The position numbers were made by a program, and so were the translations under genes. From JAIBJN01 sp035461525 (GTDB lineage Bacteria > Actinomycetota > Thermoleophilia > Gaiellales > Gaiellaceae), in NCBI GenBank assembly GCA_035461525.1, contig DATHVD010000044.1, positions 1 to 57,294 on the forward strand: a stretch of 57,294 nt of DNA. The letters are read 5' to 3'. Of this stretch, positions 32,676-40,425 are shown in pieces. Within the stretch, counting starts at the first letter, position 1. Every line of letters starts with the position of its first letter. The notes under the pieces were generated by a model. It was given only the letters and a program-made list of their open reading frames with translations, did no database searches and was not told the origin of the DNA.

Positions 32676-32903
32676 CTAGGCCGAAGCCGCGAAGCCGATC
32701 TGCGTCTCCCGGTCGGCCCGGCGCACGTAGACCACCTTGGCGAGAGCGAGGACGTACGTCCCGTCCTCGGTCGAAAGCTCGAAGACGGCGTCCCCCGCGG
32801 CGAGCGCCGCCGCCAGGCCGTCCGCGACCGCCCGGGGGACGTTCGCGCCGATCGACTGCCCGCTCTCGAACGCGACCTGGATGCGCACCGCGGCCTCAGA
32901 CAC
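32676..32903 (-). CDS. Small conserved-looking protein, DUF3107-like
   Basis: A 75-aa protein from GTG 32903 (MSEAAVRIQVAFESGQSIGA). The pattern AVFELSTEDGTYVLALAKVV followed by YV and a final IGFAAS resembles small actinobacterial DUF3107 proteins, but the match is from memory and only moderate. An ATG at 32918 is also in frame. GTG 32903 overlaps the epimerase stop by 8 bp and is preferred for coupling. No signal peptide or membrane segment is seen. Confidence 0.6.
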   Translation of the reverse strand: MSEAAVRIQVAFESGQSIGANVPRAVADGLAAALAAGDAVFELSTEDGTYVLALAKVVYVRRADRETQIGFAASA

Positions 32904-33297
32904 CGACGACCTCCGCAAGGACGCCGTGCAGCGAGTCGGGGTGGACGAACGAGACGAGGTGACCGCCGAGGCCCGGGCGGGGCTCCGGGTCGATCACGTT
33001 CGCGCCTCGGGCGGCGAGCTCGTCGACCGCGGCGGCGACGTCGTCGACGGCGAAGCCGACGTGGTGCATCCCGGGCCCGCGGCGCGAGAGGAACCGGCCC
33101 ACGGGCGTGTCCTCCCCGAGGGCGGAGACGAGCTCGACGCGGCCGTCGCCGAGCCGCAGGTAGACGGCCTCGACGCCCTGCTCTTCGAGTCGCCCGCGGA
33201 GCTCGACCTCGGCTCCGAAGAGGGCGCGGTACGTCTCGACGGCCTCGTCGAGATCCTCGACGGCGAAGGCGACGTGATGGACGGCGCGCACGTTCAC
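32896..33297 (-). CDS. mce: Methylmalonyl-CoA epimerase
   Basis: A 133-aa VOC-fold metalloenzyme with two beta-alpha-beta3 modules. Metal and substrate residues are in VHHVAFAVEDLDEAVETYRA, VYLRLGDGRVELVSALG, GPGMHHVGFAVDDV and the final VSFVHPDSLHGVLAE. The enzyme interconverts (2S)- and (2R)-methylmalonyl-CoA in the propionyl-CoA pathway. No mutase or carboxylase gene is in the window. It lies between ftsH and the small DUF3107-like gene on the same strand. Confidence 0.85.
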   Translation of the reverse strand: MNVRAVHHVAFAVEDLDEAVETYRALFGAEVELRGRLEEQGVEAVYLRLGDGRVELVSALGEDTPVGRFLSRRGPGMHHVGFAVDDVAAAVDELAARGANVIDPEPRPGLGGHLVSFVHPDSLHGVLAEVVGV

Positions 33298-33336
33298 GCG
33301 GCCGATCCTACCCGCTCGGCAGGGGGCAGACGGCCC

Positions 33337-34863
33337 TCAGTCGGCGGCCGAGACGACGCGCGGGGTGCCCACGCGGTCGGAGGCGTTCGACTCCGGCTTG
33401 AGGTCGGCGAAGAGCCGGTCGAGCTCCTGCCGGTTCAGCGTCTCCTTCTCGAGCAGCTCCGAGGCGATCCGGTCGAGCGTCCGCCGGTGCTTGGAGACGA
33501 GCCGGACGGCCTCCTCGTAGGCGTGGTCGGTGAGACGGGCCTGCTCCTCGTCGCGGAGCCGCTTCGTCTCTTCGGAGAGGGCGTAGTTGTCGGCGCGAAG
33601 GGTCCGCGAGGAAACCTCCTCGCCCATGCCGTACTCGAAGATCATGGCGCGGGCGATCGCAGTCACACGCTCGAGATCGTTGGAGGCGCCGTTCGTGACC
33701 GCGCCGAAGACGATCTGCTCGGCCGCCCGCCCTCCCAGCAGCACCTTCATGCGGTCGACGAGCTCCTCCTTCGTGTTCAGGAACCGGTCCTCCTGGGGCG
33801 TGTGGAGGGTGTAGCCGAGCGCGAGCCCGCGGGAGACGATGGTCACCTTCTGCACGGGCTGCGGCTCGCCGACGAGGTGCGACATGAGCGCGTGCCCGGC
33901 CTCGTGGTAGGCGATGACGCGCTTCTCCTTCTCGGTCATCGTCCTGCGCTGCTGGAGGCCGGCGACGACGCGCTCGAAGGCGGCGTCGAAGTCCTCCGCC
34001 CGGATCTCGCTCTGCCCGGTGCGGCCCGCGAAGATCGCCGCCTCGTTGCAGACGTTGGCGAGGTCGGCGCCGGTGAGGCCGGCCGTCTGACGCGCGAGGA
34101 CGCCGAGGTCGACGTCTTCGGCGAGCGGCTTGTCGCGCGTGTGCACGCCGAGGATCGCCTCGCGCCCCTTCAGGTCCGGTGGGCCGACGAGCACCTGCCG
34201 GTCGAAGCGGCCGGGCCGGAGGAGCGCCGGATCGAGGTCTTCGAGCCGGTTCGACGCGCCGATGATGACGATCTGCTCGCGGTGGTCGAAGCCGTCGAGC
34301 TCGACGAGGAGCTGGTTCAGCGTCTGGTCGTGCTCGCGGTTGAAGCTCGTCCCGGAGCGGCGCATGCCGACGGCATCGAGCTCGTCGATGAAGACGATGG
34401 CCGGCGCGTTCTTGCGCGCCCGGTCGAACAGCTTGCGGATGCGGGCGGCCCCGAGGCCGGCGAACATCTCCACGAACGCCGACGCGCTCTGCGAGTAGAA
34501 GGTCGCCCCGGACGCGTGCGCGACCGCCTTCGCCAGGAGCGTCTTGCCGGTCCCGGGCGGGCCGTAGATGAGGATGCCCTTCGGGACGCGGGCGCCGAGC
34601 TTCGAGAAGCGGCGCGGGTCCTTGAGGAAGTCGACGACCTCCTGCAGCTCCGCTGCCGCCTCGTCGACGCCGGCGATGTCGTCCCACGTCACGGAGGACT
34701 TCGACGACGGCTCCACCTCGGTCGGGCGCACGCGCGGCATCAGCGAGAGCGAACGCCAGATGAGGTAGACGATGAGGCCGAGGAAGACGAGCGGGAGCCA
34801 CTGCAGCGCCCGCTCGGGCAGCGAGCCGATGAAGTCGAACGCGGAGCTGAGGAACCCTTCCAC
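33337..34863 (-). CDS. ftsH: ATP-dependent zinc metalloprotease FtsH, single-TM short form
   Basis: A 508-aa AAA+ protease. One membrane helix is seen (about 21-37). Walker A is GPPGTGKT 101-108, the pore loop is FVEMFAGLGAARIRKLF, and Walker B is IVFIDELDAVG. The second region of homology contains RPGRFDRQV. The zinc site is HEAGH at 320-324, with the third ligand Asp in GASNDLERVT. Typical FtsH has two helices with a periplasmic loop and about 610-650 residues; here the first helix and loop are absent. The start is GTG 34863. The 156-bp leader holds GCGGCG-TCT-CGCCGC at 34901-34915. Confidence 0.9.
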   Translation of the reverse strand: MEGFLSSAFDFIGSLPERALQWLPLVFLGLIVYLIWRSLSLMPRVRPTEVEPSSKSSVTWDDIAGVDEAAAELQEVVDFLKDPRRFSKLGARVPKGILIYGPPGTGKTLLAKAVAHASGATFYSQSASAFVEMFAGLGAARIRKLFDRARKNAPAIVFIDELDAVGMRRSGTSFNREHDQTLNQLLVELDGFDHREQIVIIGASNRLEDLDPALLRPGRFDRQVLVGPPDLKGREAILGVHTRDKPLAEDVDLGVLARQTAGLTGADLANVCNEAAIFAGRTGQSEIRAEDFDAAFERVVAGLQQRRTMTEKEKRVIAYHEAGHALMSHLVGEPQPVQKVTIVSRGLALGYTLHTPQEDRFLNTKEELVDRMKVLLGGRAAEQIVFGAVTNGASNDLERVTAIARAMIFEYGMGEEVSSRTLRADNYALSEETKRLRDEEQARLTDHAYEEAVRLVSKHRRTLDRIASELLEKETLNRQELDRLFADLKPESNASDRVGTPRVVSAAD

Positions 34864-35019
34864 CCGCCGGAGTCATCGGCCGTTCGGGGCGAAAGCTGTA
34901 GCGGCGTCTCGCCGCCTCTTTCGTTTGGGGCACCCCGGCCCACCACCCGCTTTCGAGCGTACCGCCGATAAGCGCGCGCGTGGTGCGCTGATCGTGCCGG
35001 ATGTGTGCCGAGTTGCGGC

Positions 35020-36102
35020 CTACTCAACGCGCTCGAGGCGGGGGTTCGGGCGGTACGAGCGGCCGGCCTTCGCCGCGGGCAGGCCGTCGGCGAGGACGAC
35101 GTCCGCGGTGAAGTCGTTGGCGCCGCGGATGAGCGACGAGCCGACGCCGTAGGAGTCGACGGGCACGCGCTTCTCCTCGAACTCGCGGATCCGCTCCACG
35201 TCGAACCCGCCGGAGACGACGATCTTGATCCGCTCGAACCCGTTCTCGTCGAGCGCGTCGCGTACCTTGCGGACGAGCCGCTCGTTGACGCCGCGCGGGT
35301 CGAAGTCGCCCATCTCGTCCCAGAGCGCCCGGTCGACGAGCGTGCGCGACGTGTCGAGCCGCACGCCCCAGAGCCGCTCGCCGAGGGCCCGCGCGACTTC
35401 CAGCGACGTTCGCACGGAGTCGTTCTCGAAGTCCACGAGGACGACGATGTTGACCTCCGGCTCGTTCGCCTCCGCCCACTCGGCGAACTTCGTGGCCGCG
35501 AGCACCGTGTTCCCGCCGTAGGCGGCGATGAGGCCGTGCGGCACGGTGCCGATGCCGCGCCCGCCCCACCACGACGCCTGCGCATGGGTCGAGACGCCGA
35601 TCGCCCCCGCGATGTGCGCAGCGTATCCATCGCCGGTCTGCACCCGGTGGTGGTCGTGGCGCGCCGGGAAGAAGAGGATCGGCTTACCGTGCGCCGCTTC
35701 GACCACGCGGCGGACGTTCGTGGAGACGAGCGTGCGCCTGGCCAGCACGCCCAGGTACACCGTCTCCAGGTGCGCGAAGAGGGCGTAGTCGCCCTCGATC
35801 GTCATCACCGTCTCCCAGGGGGAGATCTCGTCGCCGTCGTAGAGCGCGTGCACGGTCAACTCGTCCCAGCCGTGCGAGCACAGGCGGAGGATGGCGATAG
35901 CCTCGTCCATGCCCCCGAGCACAGCCTGCTGCTTCTGGAACACCTGCATGACGACGCGCGGGCGGCGCCCGTCGGCGAGCAGGGTCTCGCGAGCGTGGTT
36001 GAAGTAGACGTCGGTGTAGTACCCCTCCCGCATCTTCTCGACGGGGAGGTCGAAGATCTCAGGCGGCAGGCGCTTCCTCCGGGGCTCTATCTCCACCGCC
36101 AT
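35020..36102 (-). CDS. Nicotinate phosphoribosyltransferase (pncB-like)
   Basis: A 360-aa protein. The N-terminal EIFDLPVEKMREGYYTDVYF is typical of the family. The phosphoryl-His region is near RHDHHRVQTGDGYAAHIAGA, and the PRPP/nucleotide segment is IVVSGGFDVERIREFEEKRV then YGVGSSLIRG. It converts nicotinate and PRPP to NaMN in NAD salvage. It is somewhat shorter than classical PncB and closer to the nicotinate-phosphoribosyltransferase-like subgroup. Its 5' end overlaps the DUF1385 gene by 44 bp, with ATG 36102 as start. Confidence 0.85.
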   Translation of the reverse strand: MAVEIEPRRKRLPPEIFDLPVEKMREGYYTDVYFNHARETLLADGRRPRVVMQVFQKQQAVLGGMDEAIAILRLCSHGWDELTVHALYDGDEISPWETVMTIEGDYALFAHLETVYLGVLARRTLVSTNVRRVVEAAHGKPILFFPARHDHHRVQTGDGYAAHIAGAIGVSTHAQASWWGGRGIGTVPHGLIAAYGGNTVLAATKFAEWAEANEPEVNIVVLVDFENDSVRTSLEVARALGERLWGVRLDTSRTLVDRALWDEMGDFDPRGVNERLVRKVRDALDENGFERIKIVVSGGFDVERIREFEEKRVPVDSYGVGSSLIRGANDFTADVVLADGLPAAKAGRSYRPNPRLERVE

Positions 36103-36874
36103 CGCCCGATTCTAGGCGCAGGCACTCGGCCAGAGCGGCGTTCGCCACCTCGATCTGCGCCTCGGAGGGCTCCGCCGTCACGAGGCGCTGCTGCAGCTCG
36201 CGGCCCGGCCGCGCGAGCACGCGCGCGAGGGGATGGCGCTGATTGGCGACCATCCAGGAGAACGTCTCGACGGCGGCGGCAGTGGCGCCGAGGCCTGCGG
36301 CGGCGCGAGCCAGCGGGCGGAGGCGAGCGGGCGCGCGGGCCGCGAGCGCACTCCCGATCGTGGTCGTCACGAGGAGCGGCCCGACGAGGTGGGAGCCGCA
36401 ACGCTCGTGCTCGCGCGTGCGGGGCTCGCCGTGCTCCCAGCTGCCGATGGAGATGTGCTCGGCCCCGTGGTACTCGGCGAGCGACGTCCCGCGCAGAGCG
36501 AGGGCGGCCGGCCCGAAGGCGAGGATCGCGGCGACCGACTCCTGGGCGAGCGGCGAGAGCCGCGTGCGGCGGACGGCCCGCATGGCAACCGCGCTCCCGA
36601 GCATCGCGCCGGCGACGGCCGGTCGCTGGAAGGGCAGCGCCGCCTCGGGAAGCCGCCGCCGCACCTCGGGCAGGAGCGCGAAGATCTCTGCGAGCCGGAG
36701 CGGTCCGCGGGCAAGCCGACTCCTGGCGTCCGCCGCCCGGATCGGCTTCACGCCCGAGGCGAGCCTGAGCTCGCCGTCCTCCGTCCGCACCGCGCACGCC
36801 CAGTGCCTGGGGCCATGCACGAGGACGCCGTTGGCGAGAGCCATCCCCCCCAGCCGGACCTGTTTTGCGCTCAC
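36059..36874 (-). CDS. DUF1385 family membrane-associated protein (YqhQ-like)
   Basis: A 271-aa protein. The N-terminal VRLGGMALANGVLVHGPRHW corresponds to the GGxAxxxGVxMxGP motif of the family. The central hydrophobic part has AVAAILAFGPAALALRG-like helices. The conserved motifs AEYHGAEHISIGSWEHGEP and HERCGSHLVGPLLV look metal-binding. The function of DUF1385 is unknown. GTG 36874 overlaps the M20 peptidase stop as GTGA. The acidic C-terminal tail runs over the start of the nicotinate phosphoribosyltransferase gene. Confidence 0.82.
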   Translation of the reverse strand: MSAKQVRLGGMALANGVLVHGPRHWACAVRTEDGELRLASGVKPIRAADARSRLARGPLRLAEIFALLPEVRRRLPEAALPFQRPAVAGAMLGSAVAMRAVRRTRLSPLAQESVAAILAFGPAALALRGTSLAEYHGAEHISIGSWEHGEPRTREHERCGSHLVGPLLVTTTIGSALAARAPARLRPLARAAAGLGATAAAVETFSWMVANQRHPLARVLARPGRELQQRLVTAEPSEAQIEVANAALAECLRLESGDGGGDRAPEEAPAA

Positions 36875-38166
36875 CGTCCCAGTGTACGCGCGACGTGCAG
36901 GAGAAATCGGGTCCCCAGCTCCAGGTCGTCGAGGGCGATGCGCTCGTCCGCGGAGTGGACGAGCCGGGCGGCGAGGCTCGAGTCCATCGCCCGCAGGGGG
37001 AAGAAGCCGTAGGCGACCGTGCCGAACGCCTCCCGGAGGAAGTGGCTGTCCGTGAAGCCCGGCGAGACGACCGGGACGACCCGCGCCTCGGGCTCGTCGG
37101 CGGCGACGAACGACTCGATCGCGCCCCAGAGAGGCGTCGAGAAGGACGAGCGCGTGCCGCCGACAGCCTCCAGCCACTCGAGCTCGTAGCCGTCGTCGCC
37201 GAGGTGCGCGCGCAACCTCGGCTCGACGTCGACGGGCCTCTCGCCCGGCATAAGCCGGCAGTCGCAGACGACGTCGCACCGGCCCGGGATCACGTTGACG
37301 CGCTCGGAAGCGGAGATCATGGTCGGCGAAACGGCGACGCCGAGCATCGGCTCGACCATCGCGCGGGCGTCGGGCGGCAGCGACGCGACGCTCTCCTCGA
37401 GCTCCTCCGGCTCGGGCACGCGGCCGAGCGCGGCGAAGACGGCCTCGGTCTCCGGCGTGAGGCGCAGCGGCTCCGCGAAGCCCGCAAGCCGTTGCAGCAG
37501 CCCGGCGGCGCGGACGAGCGCGTTGTCGGCGATTCCCGGCATGGATGCGTGCCCGCTGCGGCCGTGGACGCGGAGCCGGAACGGCGCGCTCATCTTCTCC
37601 GCGGTCGAGCAGAGGTAGACGGGCCGCCCGTCGACGAGCACGCGGTCGCCGCCGCCCTCGTTCACGCAGTAGTCCGTCCGGACGGCGTCGGGATGCTCCT
37701 GGCAGAGCCAGGAGAGCCCGAAGCCGTTCCCGACCTCCTCGTCGGCGGTGGCGGCAAAGACGAGGTCGCCGGCAGGCTCGAAGCCCTCCCGCGCCAGCAC
37801 GGCGATCGCGGTCGCCGCAGCCGCGACGTGCCCCTTCATGTCGAGCGCGCCCCGCCCCCAGACGCAGCCGTCACGCACCTCGCCCGACCAGGGGTCGACC
37901 CTCCACTCGGACGGGTCGGCCACGACCGTGTCCGTATGGGAGAGCAAGAGGAGGCTCGGCCCCTCGCCCCGGCCCGGGAGGCGCGCGACGAGGTTCGCCC
38001 GCTCGGGCACGCGCGCGTAGAACTCGCAGGTGAGCCCGGCGTCGTCGAGGTGAGCGCGGAGGAGCTCGGCAGCCGCGGTCTCGTTCCCCGGCGGGTTCAC
38101 GGTGTCCAATCGCAGGAGCTCCTGGAGGAGCTCGGCTGCCTCGTCGCGAAGAGCGCGAGCCGCCAT
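36871..38166 (-). CDS. M20-family metallopeptidase (ArgE/DapE-like)
   Basis: A 431-aa dinuclear zinc hydrolase. Metal-ligand motifs are LLLLSHTDTV near 75, GRGALDMKGHVAAAA near 110, the catalytic Glu pair in ATADEEVGNG near 145, and a C-terminal H in SPGFTDSHFLREAFG near 365. A dimerisation (lid) domain is inserted at about 190-300. The family includes deacetylases, desuccinylases and carboxypeptidases; ArgE- or DapE-like activity cannot be chosen from sequence. The methyltransferase gene stop directly precedes ATG 38166. Confidence 0.87.
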   Translation of the reverse strand: MAARALRDEAAELLQELLRLDTVNPPGNETAAAELLRAHLDDAGLTCEFYARVPERANLVARLPGRGEGPSLLLLSHTDTVVADPSEWRVDPWSGEVRDGCVWGRGALDMKGHVAAAATAIAVLAREGFEPAGDLVFAATADEEVGNGFGLSWLCQEHPDAVRTDYCVNEGGGDRVLVDGRPVYLCSTAEKMSAPFRLRVHGRSGHASMPGIADNALVRAAGLLQRLAGFAEPLRLTPETEAVFAALGRVPEPEELEESVASLPPDARAMVEPMLGVAVSPTMISASERVNVIPGRCDVVCDCRLMPGERPVDVEPRLRAHLGDDGYELEWLEAVGGTRSSFSTPLWGAIESFVAADEPEARVVPVVSPGFTDSHFLREAFGTVAYGFFPLRAMDSSLAARLVHSADERIALDDLELGTRFLLHVARTLGR

Positions 38167-38958
38167 CTAGCGCCGCTTTCCCGCGGTGAGCAGGTACTCG
38201 CGCGACTGGCGAATCCCGTCCGCTGTCCGGTGGCTCTCGATGTAGTCGACGAAGACGCGACGAAGCTCCTCCCGCCGCTCGGGCTCGAGCGTGTCCGCGA
38301 CCGTTTTCATCGGGCCGAAAGCGGTCGAGAACTCCTCCCACGCCTCCTCCCCGGAGGCCGGCTGATAGGGCGAGTCCCGTTCCTCGAACTCGAGCTCGAA
38401 CGCGTCGCCGAGGAGCCGCTCGACGATCTCCTTGCGCCCCCACTCGAGCGGGCTCGGGATGCCCGGCGGAGGCGGCTGGAACGAAGCGATGATCCGGAAG
38501 AACTCCGCGGCCCCCCCCTCCGCGAGCCACGTCGTCAGCCCGAGTCGCCCCCCCGGCCGCGTCACGCGCGCCAGCTCGCGGGCGCAGAGCTCCGGCGCCG
38601 GGGCAAACATGACGCCGACCGTCGAGAGCACGACGTCGAAGCTCGCATCGTCATAGGGAAGCGCCTCCGCGTCTCCGACCTCGACCGTCAGGCCTAGCCC
38701 CTCCTCGTCTGCGCGGCGGCGGGCCGTCTCGACGAGGACGGGTGAGAGGTCGACCCCGGCGACGTCGGCGCCGCGGCGGGCGGCGACGAGTGCGGCGCCT
38801 CCCGTGCCGCAGCCGATGTCGAGCCAGCGCTCGCCCTGACGCGGCTCGAGCCGGTCGACGAGCGCCTCGTGCATGTCCGCGAGAGTGGCCTCGATGCGCT
38901 CGAACGGCCCTGCCCCCCACATGACGCTCTGGCGCTGCTTGAGCTCTTCGATTCCCAT
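38167..38958 (-). CDS. SAM-dependent class I methyltransferase
   Basis: A 263-aa protein. Motif I is ERWLDIGCGTGGAALVAARR. The acidic loop at the end of strand 2 is VAGVDLSPVLVETARRR, and motif II is EALPYDDASFDVVLSTVGVM. The post-II motif is RVTRPGGRLGLTTW. ATG 38958 is chosen over ATG 38988 because GGGAGG (minus strand, 38964-38969) lies 5 bases before it. The target is unknown; the size and motifs fit UbiE/small-molecule methyltransferases. It is divergent from rarA across 40 bp. Confidence 0.83.
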   Translation of the reverse strand: MGIEELKQRQSVMWGAGPFERIEATLADMHEALVDRLEPRQGERWLDIGCGTGGAALVAARRGADVAGVDLSPVLVETARRRADEEGLGLTVEVGDAEALPYDDASFDVVLSTVGVMFAPAPELCARELARVTRPGGRLGLTTWLAEGGAAEFFRIIASFQPPPPGIPSPLEWGRKEIVERLLGDAFELEFEERDSPYQPASGEEAWEEFSTAFGPMKTVADTLEPERREELRRVFVDYIESHRTADGIRQSREYLLTAGKRR

Positions 38959-38998
38959 GTGTGCCTCCCAGTTCGCTCCGGCGAGCATACTCCCGGGA

Positions 38999-40252
38999 GT
39001 GAGCGACCTCTTCTCCGACGCGGCCGAGGGACGCGCGGCGGCGATCGCCCCGCTCGCGGCGCGCCTGCGCCCGGAGCGGCTCGACGACTTCGTCGGGCAG
39101 GACCACGTCGTCGGCGAGGGTTCCGCGCTGGCGCGCGCGATCGCCGAGGATCGCGTCGCGTCGGCCGTCTTCTACGGGCCGCCGGGCAGCGGGAAGACGA
39201 CGCTTGCGCGGATCGTCGCCGCCCAGACGGGCGCGGCGTTCGAGGAGCTCTCGGCCGTCTCCGCGTCGGTCGCGGACGTGCGTGCCGTCCTGGCGCGGGC
39301 GACGGAGCGGCTGGGCGCGGAGGGACGGCGCACGATCCTCTTCCTCGACGAGATCCACCGCTTCAACAAGGCGCAGCAGGACGCGCTCCTGCCCGCTGTC
39401 GAGTCGGGACTCCTGACCTTGATCGGCGCCACGACCGAGAACCCGTACTTCGAGGTCAACTCGGCGCTCCTCTCCCGAACGCAGGTCTACGAGCTCGAGC
39501 CTTTGTCGCACGATCACCTGACGGTGATCGTGCGAAGAGGGGCCGGGCACCTGGGTGCGCCGCTCGACGATCCGCTGATCGAGGCCATCGCCGCACGAGC
39601 AGGAGGCGATGCGCGGACGGCTCTCAACGTCCTCGAGCTGGCCTGGTCGACCGCGCAGTCGGAGGGCTCCTCGCTCGCCGAGCGCCACGTCGAAGACGCG
39701 GCGCGGCGGCGCCCGGTCGTCTACGACAAGGGCGGCGATGCCCACTACGACTTCACGTCCGCGTTCATCAAGTCGATCCGCGGCTCCGACCCCGACGCGG
39801 CCCTCTACTACCTCGCCGCCATGCTCGAAGGGGGCGAGGACCCGCGCTTCATCGCCCGGCGCCTGCTCGTGCACGCCTCCGAGGACGTCGGCATGGCGGA
39901 CTCGCAAGCGCTGGCGGTGGCGGCCGCAGCGGCGCACGCGGTCGAGCACGTCGGCCTCCCCGAGGCTCAGCTCAACCTCGCGCACGCGACGATCTACCTC
40001 GCCCGCGCGCCCAAGTCCAACGCGGTCATCCGGGCGATCGGCGCCGCCCGCCGCGACGTCCGCGAGCACGGCGCCGTCCGCCCGCCGAAGTCCCTCCGGG
40101 ACACGCACTACCGAGGCGCGAAGAAGCTCGGTCACGGCGAGGGCTACGTCTACCCGCCCGACGACCCGGCCGGCTACGAGGCCGACCACCTCCCGGAAGA
40201 GCTGCGAGGCAGGACGTACTACGATCCGTCCGACGAGCCCGGCAGCAGCTAG
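38999..40252 (+). CDS. rarA: Replication-associated recombination protein RarA (AAA+ ATPase)
   Basis: A 417-aa protein of the clamp-loader-like RarA/MgsA family. Features are LAARLRPERLDDFVGQDHVV at the N-terminus, Walker A YGPPGSGKTT, Walker B FLDEIHRFNKAQQDALLP, sensor TLIGATTENPYFEVNSALLS, and the C-terminal RarA-specific part with IKSIRGSDPDAALYYLAAML and SEDVGMADSQAL. GTG 38999 gives the usual N-terminus MSDLF. A CATACT at 38986-38991 would place transcription start near the GTG, so a leaderless mRNA is possible. Confidence 0.9.
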   Translation: MSDLFSDAAEGRAAAIAPLAARLRPERLDDFVGQDHVVGEGSALARAIAEDRVASAVFYGPPGSGKTTLARIVAAQTGAAFEELSAVSASVADVRAVLARATERLGAEGRRTILFLDEIHRFNKAQQDALLPAVESGLLTLIGATTENPYFEVNSALLSRTQVYELEPLSHDHLTVIVRRGAGHLGAPLDDPLIEAIAARAGGDARTALNVLELAWSTAQSEGSSLAERHVEDAARRRPVVYDKGGDAHYDFTSAFIKSIRGSDPDAALYYLAAMLEGGEDPRFIARRLLVHASEDVGMADSQALAVAAAAAHAVEHVGLPEAQLNLAHATIYLARAPKSNAVIRAIGAARRDVREHGAVRPPKSLRDTHYRGAKKLGHGEGYVYPPDDPAGYEADHLPEELRGRTYYDPSDEPGSS

Positions 40253-40302
40253 CCGCCGCGCTTCCCACGTTCCTCCACGTCCTCCACATCCGTCCTCGGG
40301 AG

Positions 40303-40332
40303 ACACGACAGGGGTCAGACCCCCGTGCGTGT
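40303..40332. repeat. REP-like extended palindrome
   Basis: The core GGGGTC-A-GACCCC (40311-40323) is flanked by ACACG on the left (40303-40307) and CGTGT on the right (40328-40332), with imperfect pairing between them. It lies in the 173-bp gap between rarA and the ETF gene. This kind of palindrome resembles short dispersed repeats. Only one copy was noticed in this window, so the class cannot be confirmed here. Confidence 0.4.
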
Positions 40333-40425
40333 CCGCGGGGGACGCGGCCGCCGCATGGTTGCGCCGCTTCGGGGGACGGGACACGTCCGGAGGCGTCTGG
40401 GGATCCAGTGGATAGGCTCTCGGGC

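Noticed and set aside
34901..34915. GCGGCG-TCT-CGCCGC hairpin followed by a pyrimidine-rich run on the plus strand, as a terminator
   Set aside because: No plus-strand gene ends here; it lies in the ftsH leader, and on that strand no T-tract follows.
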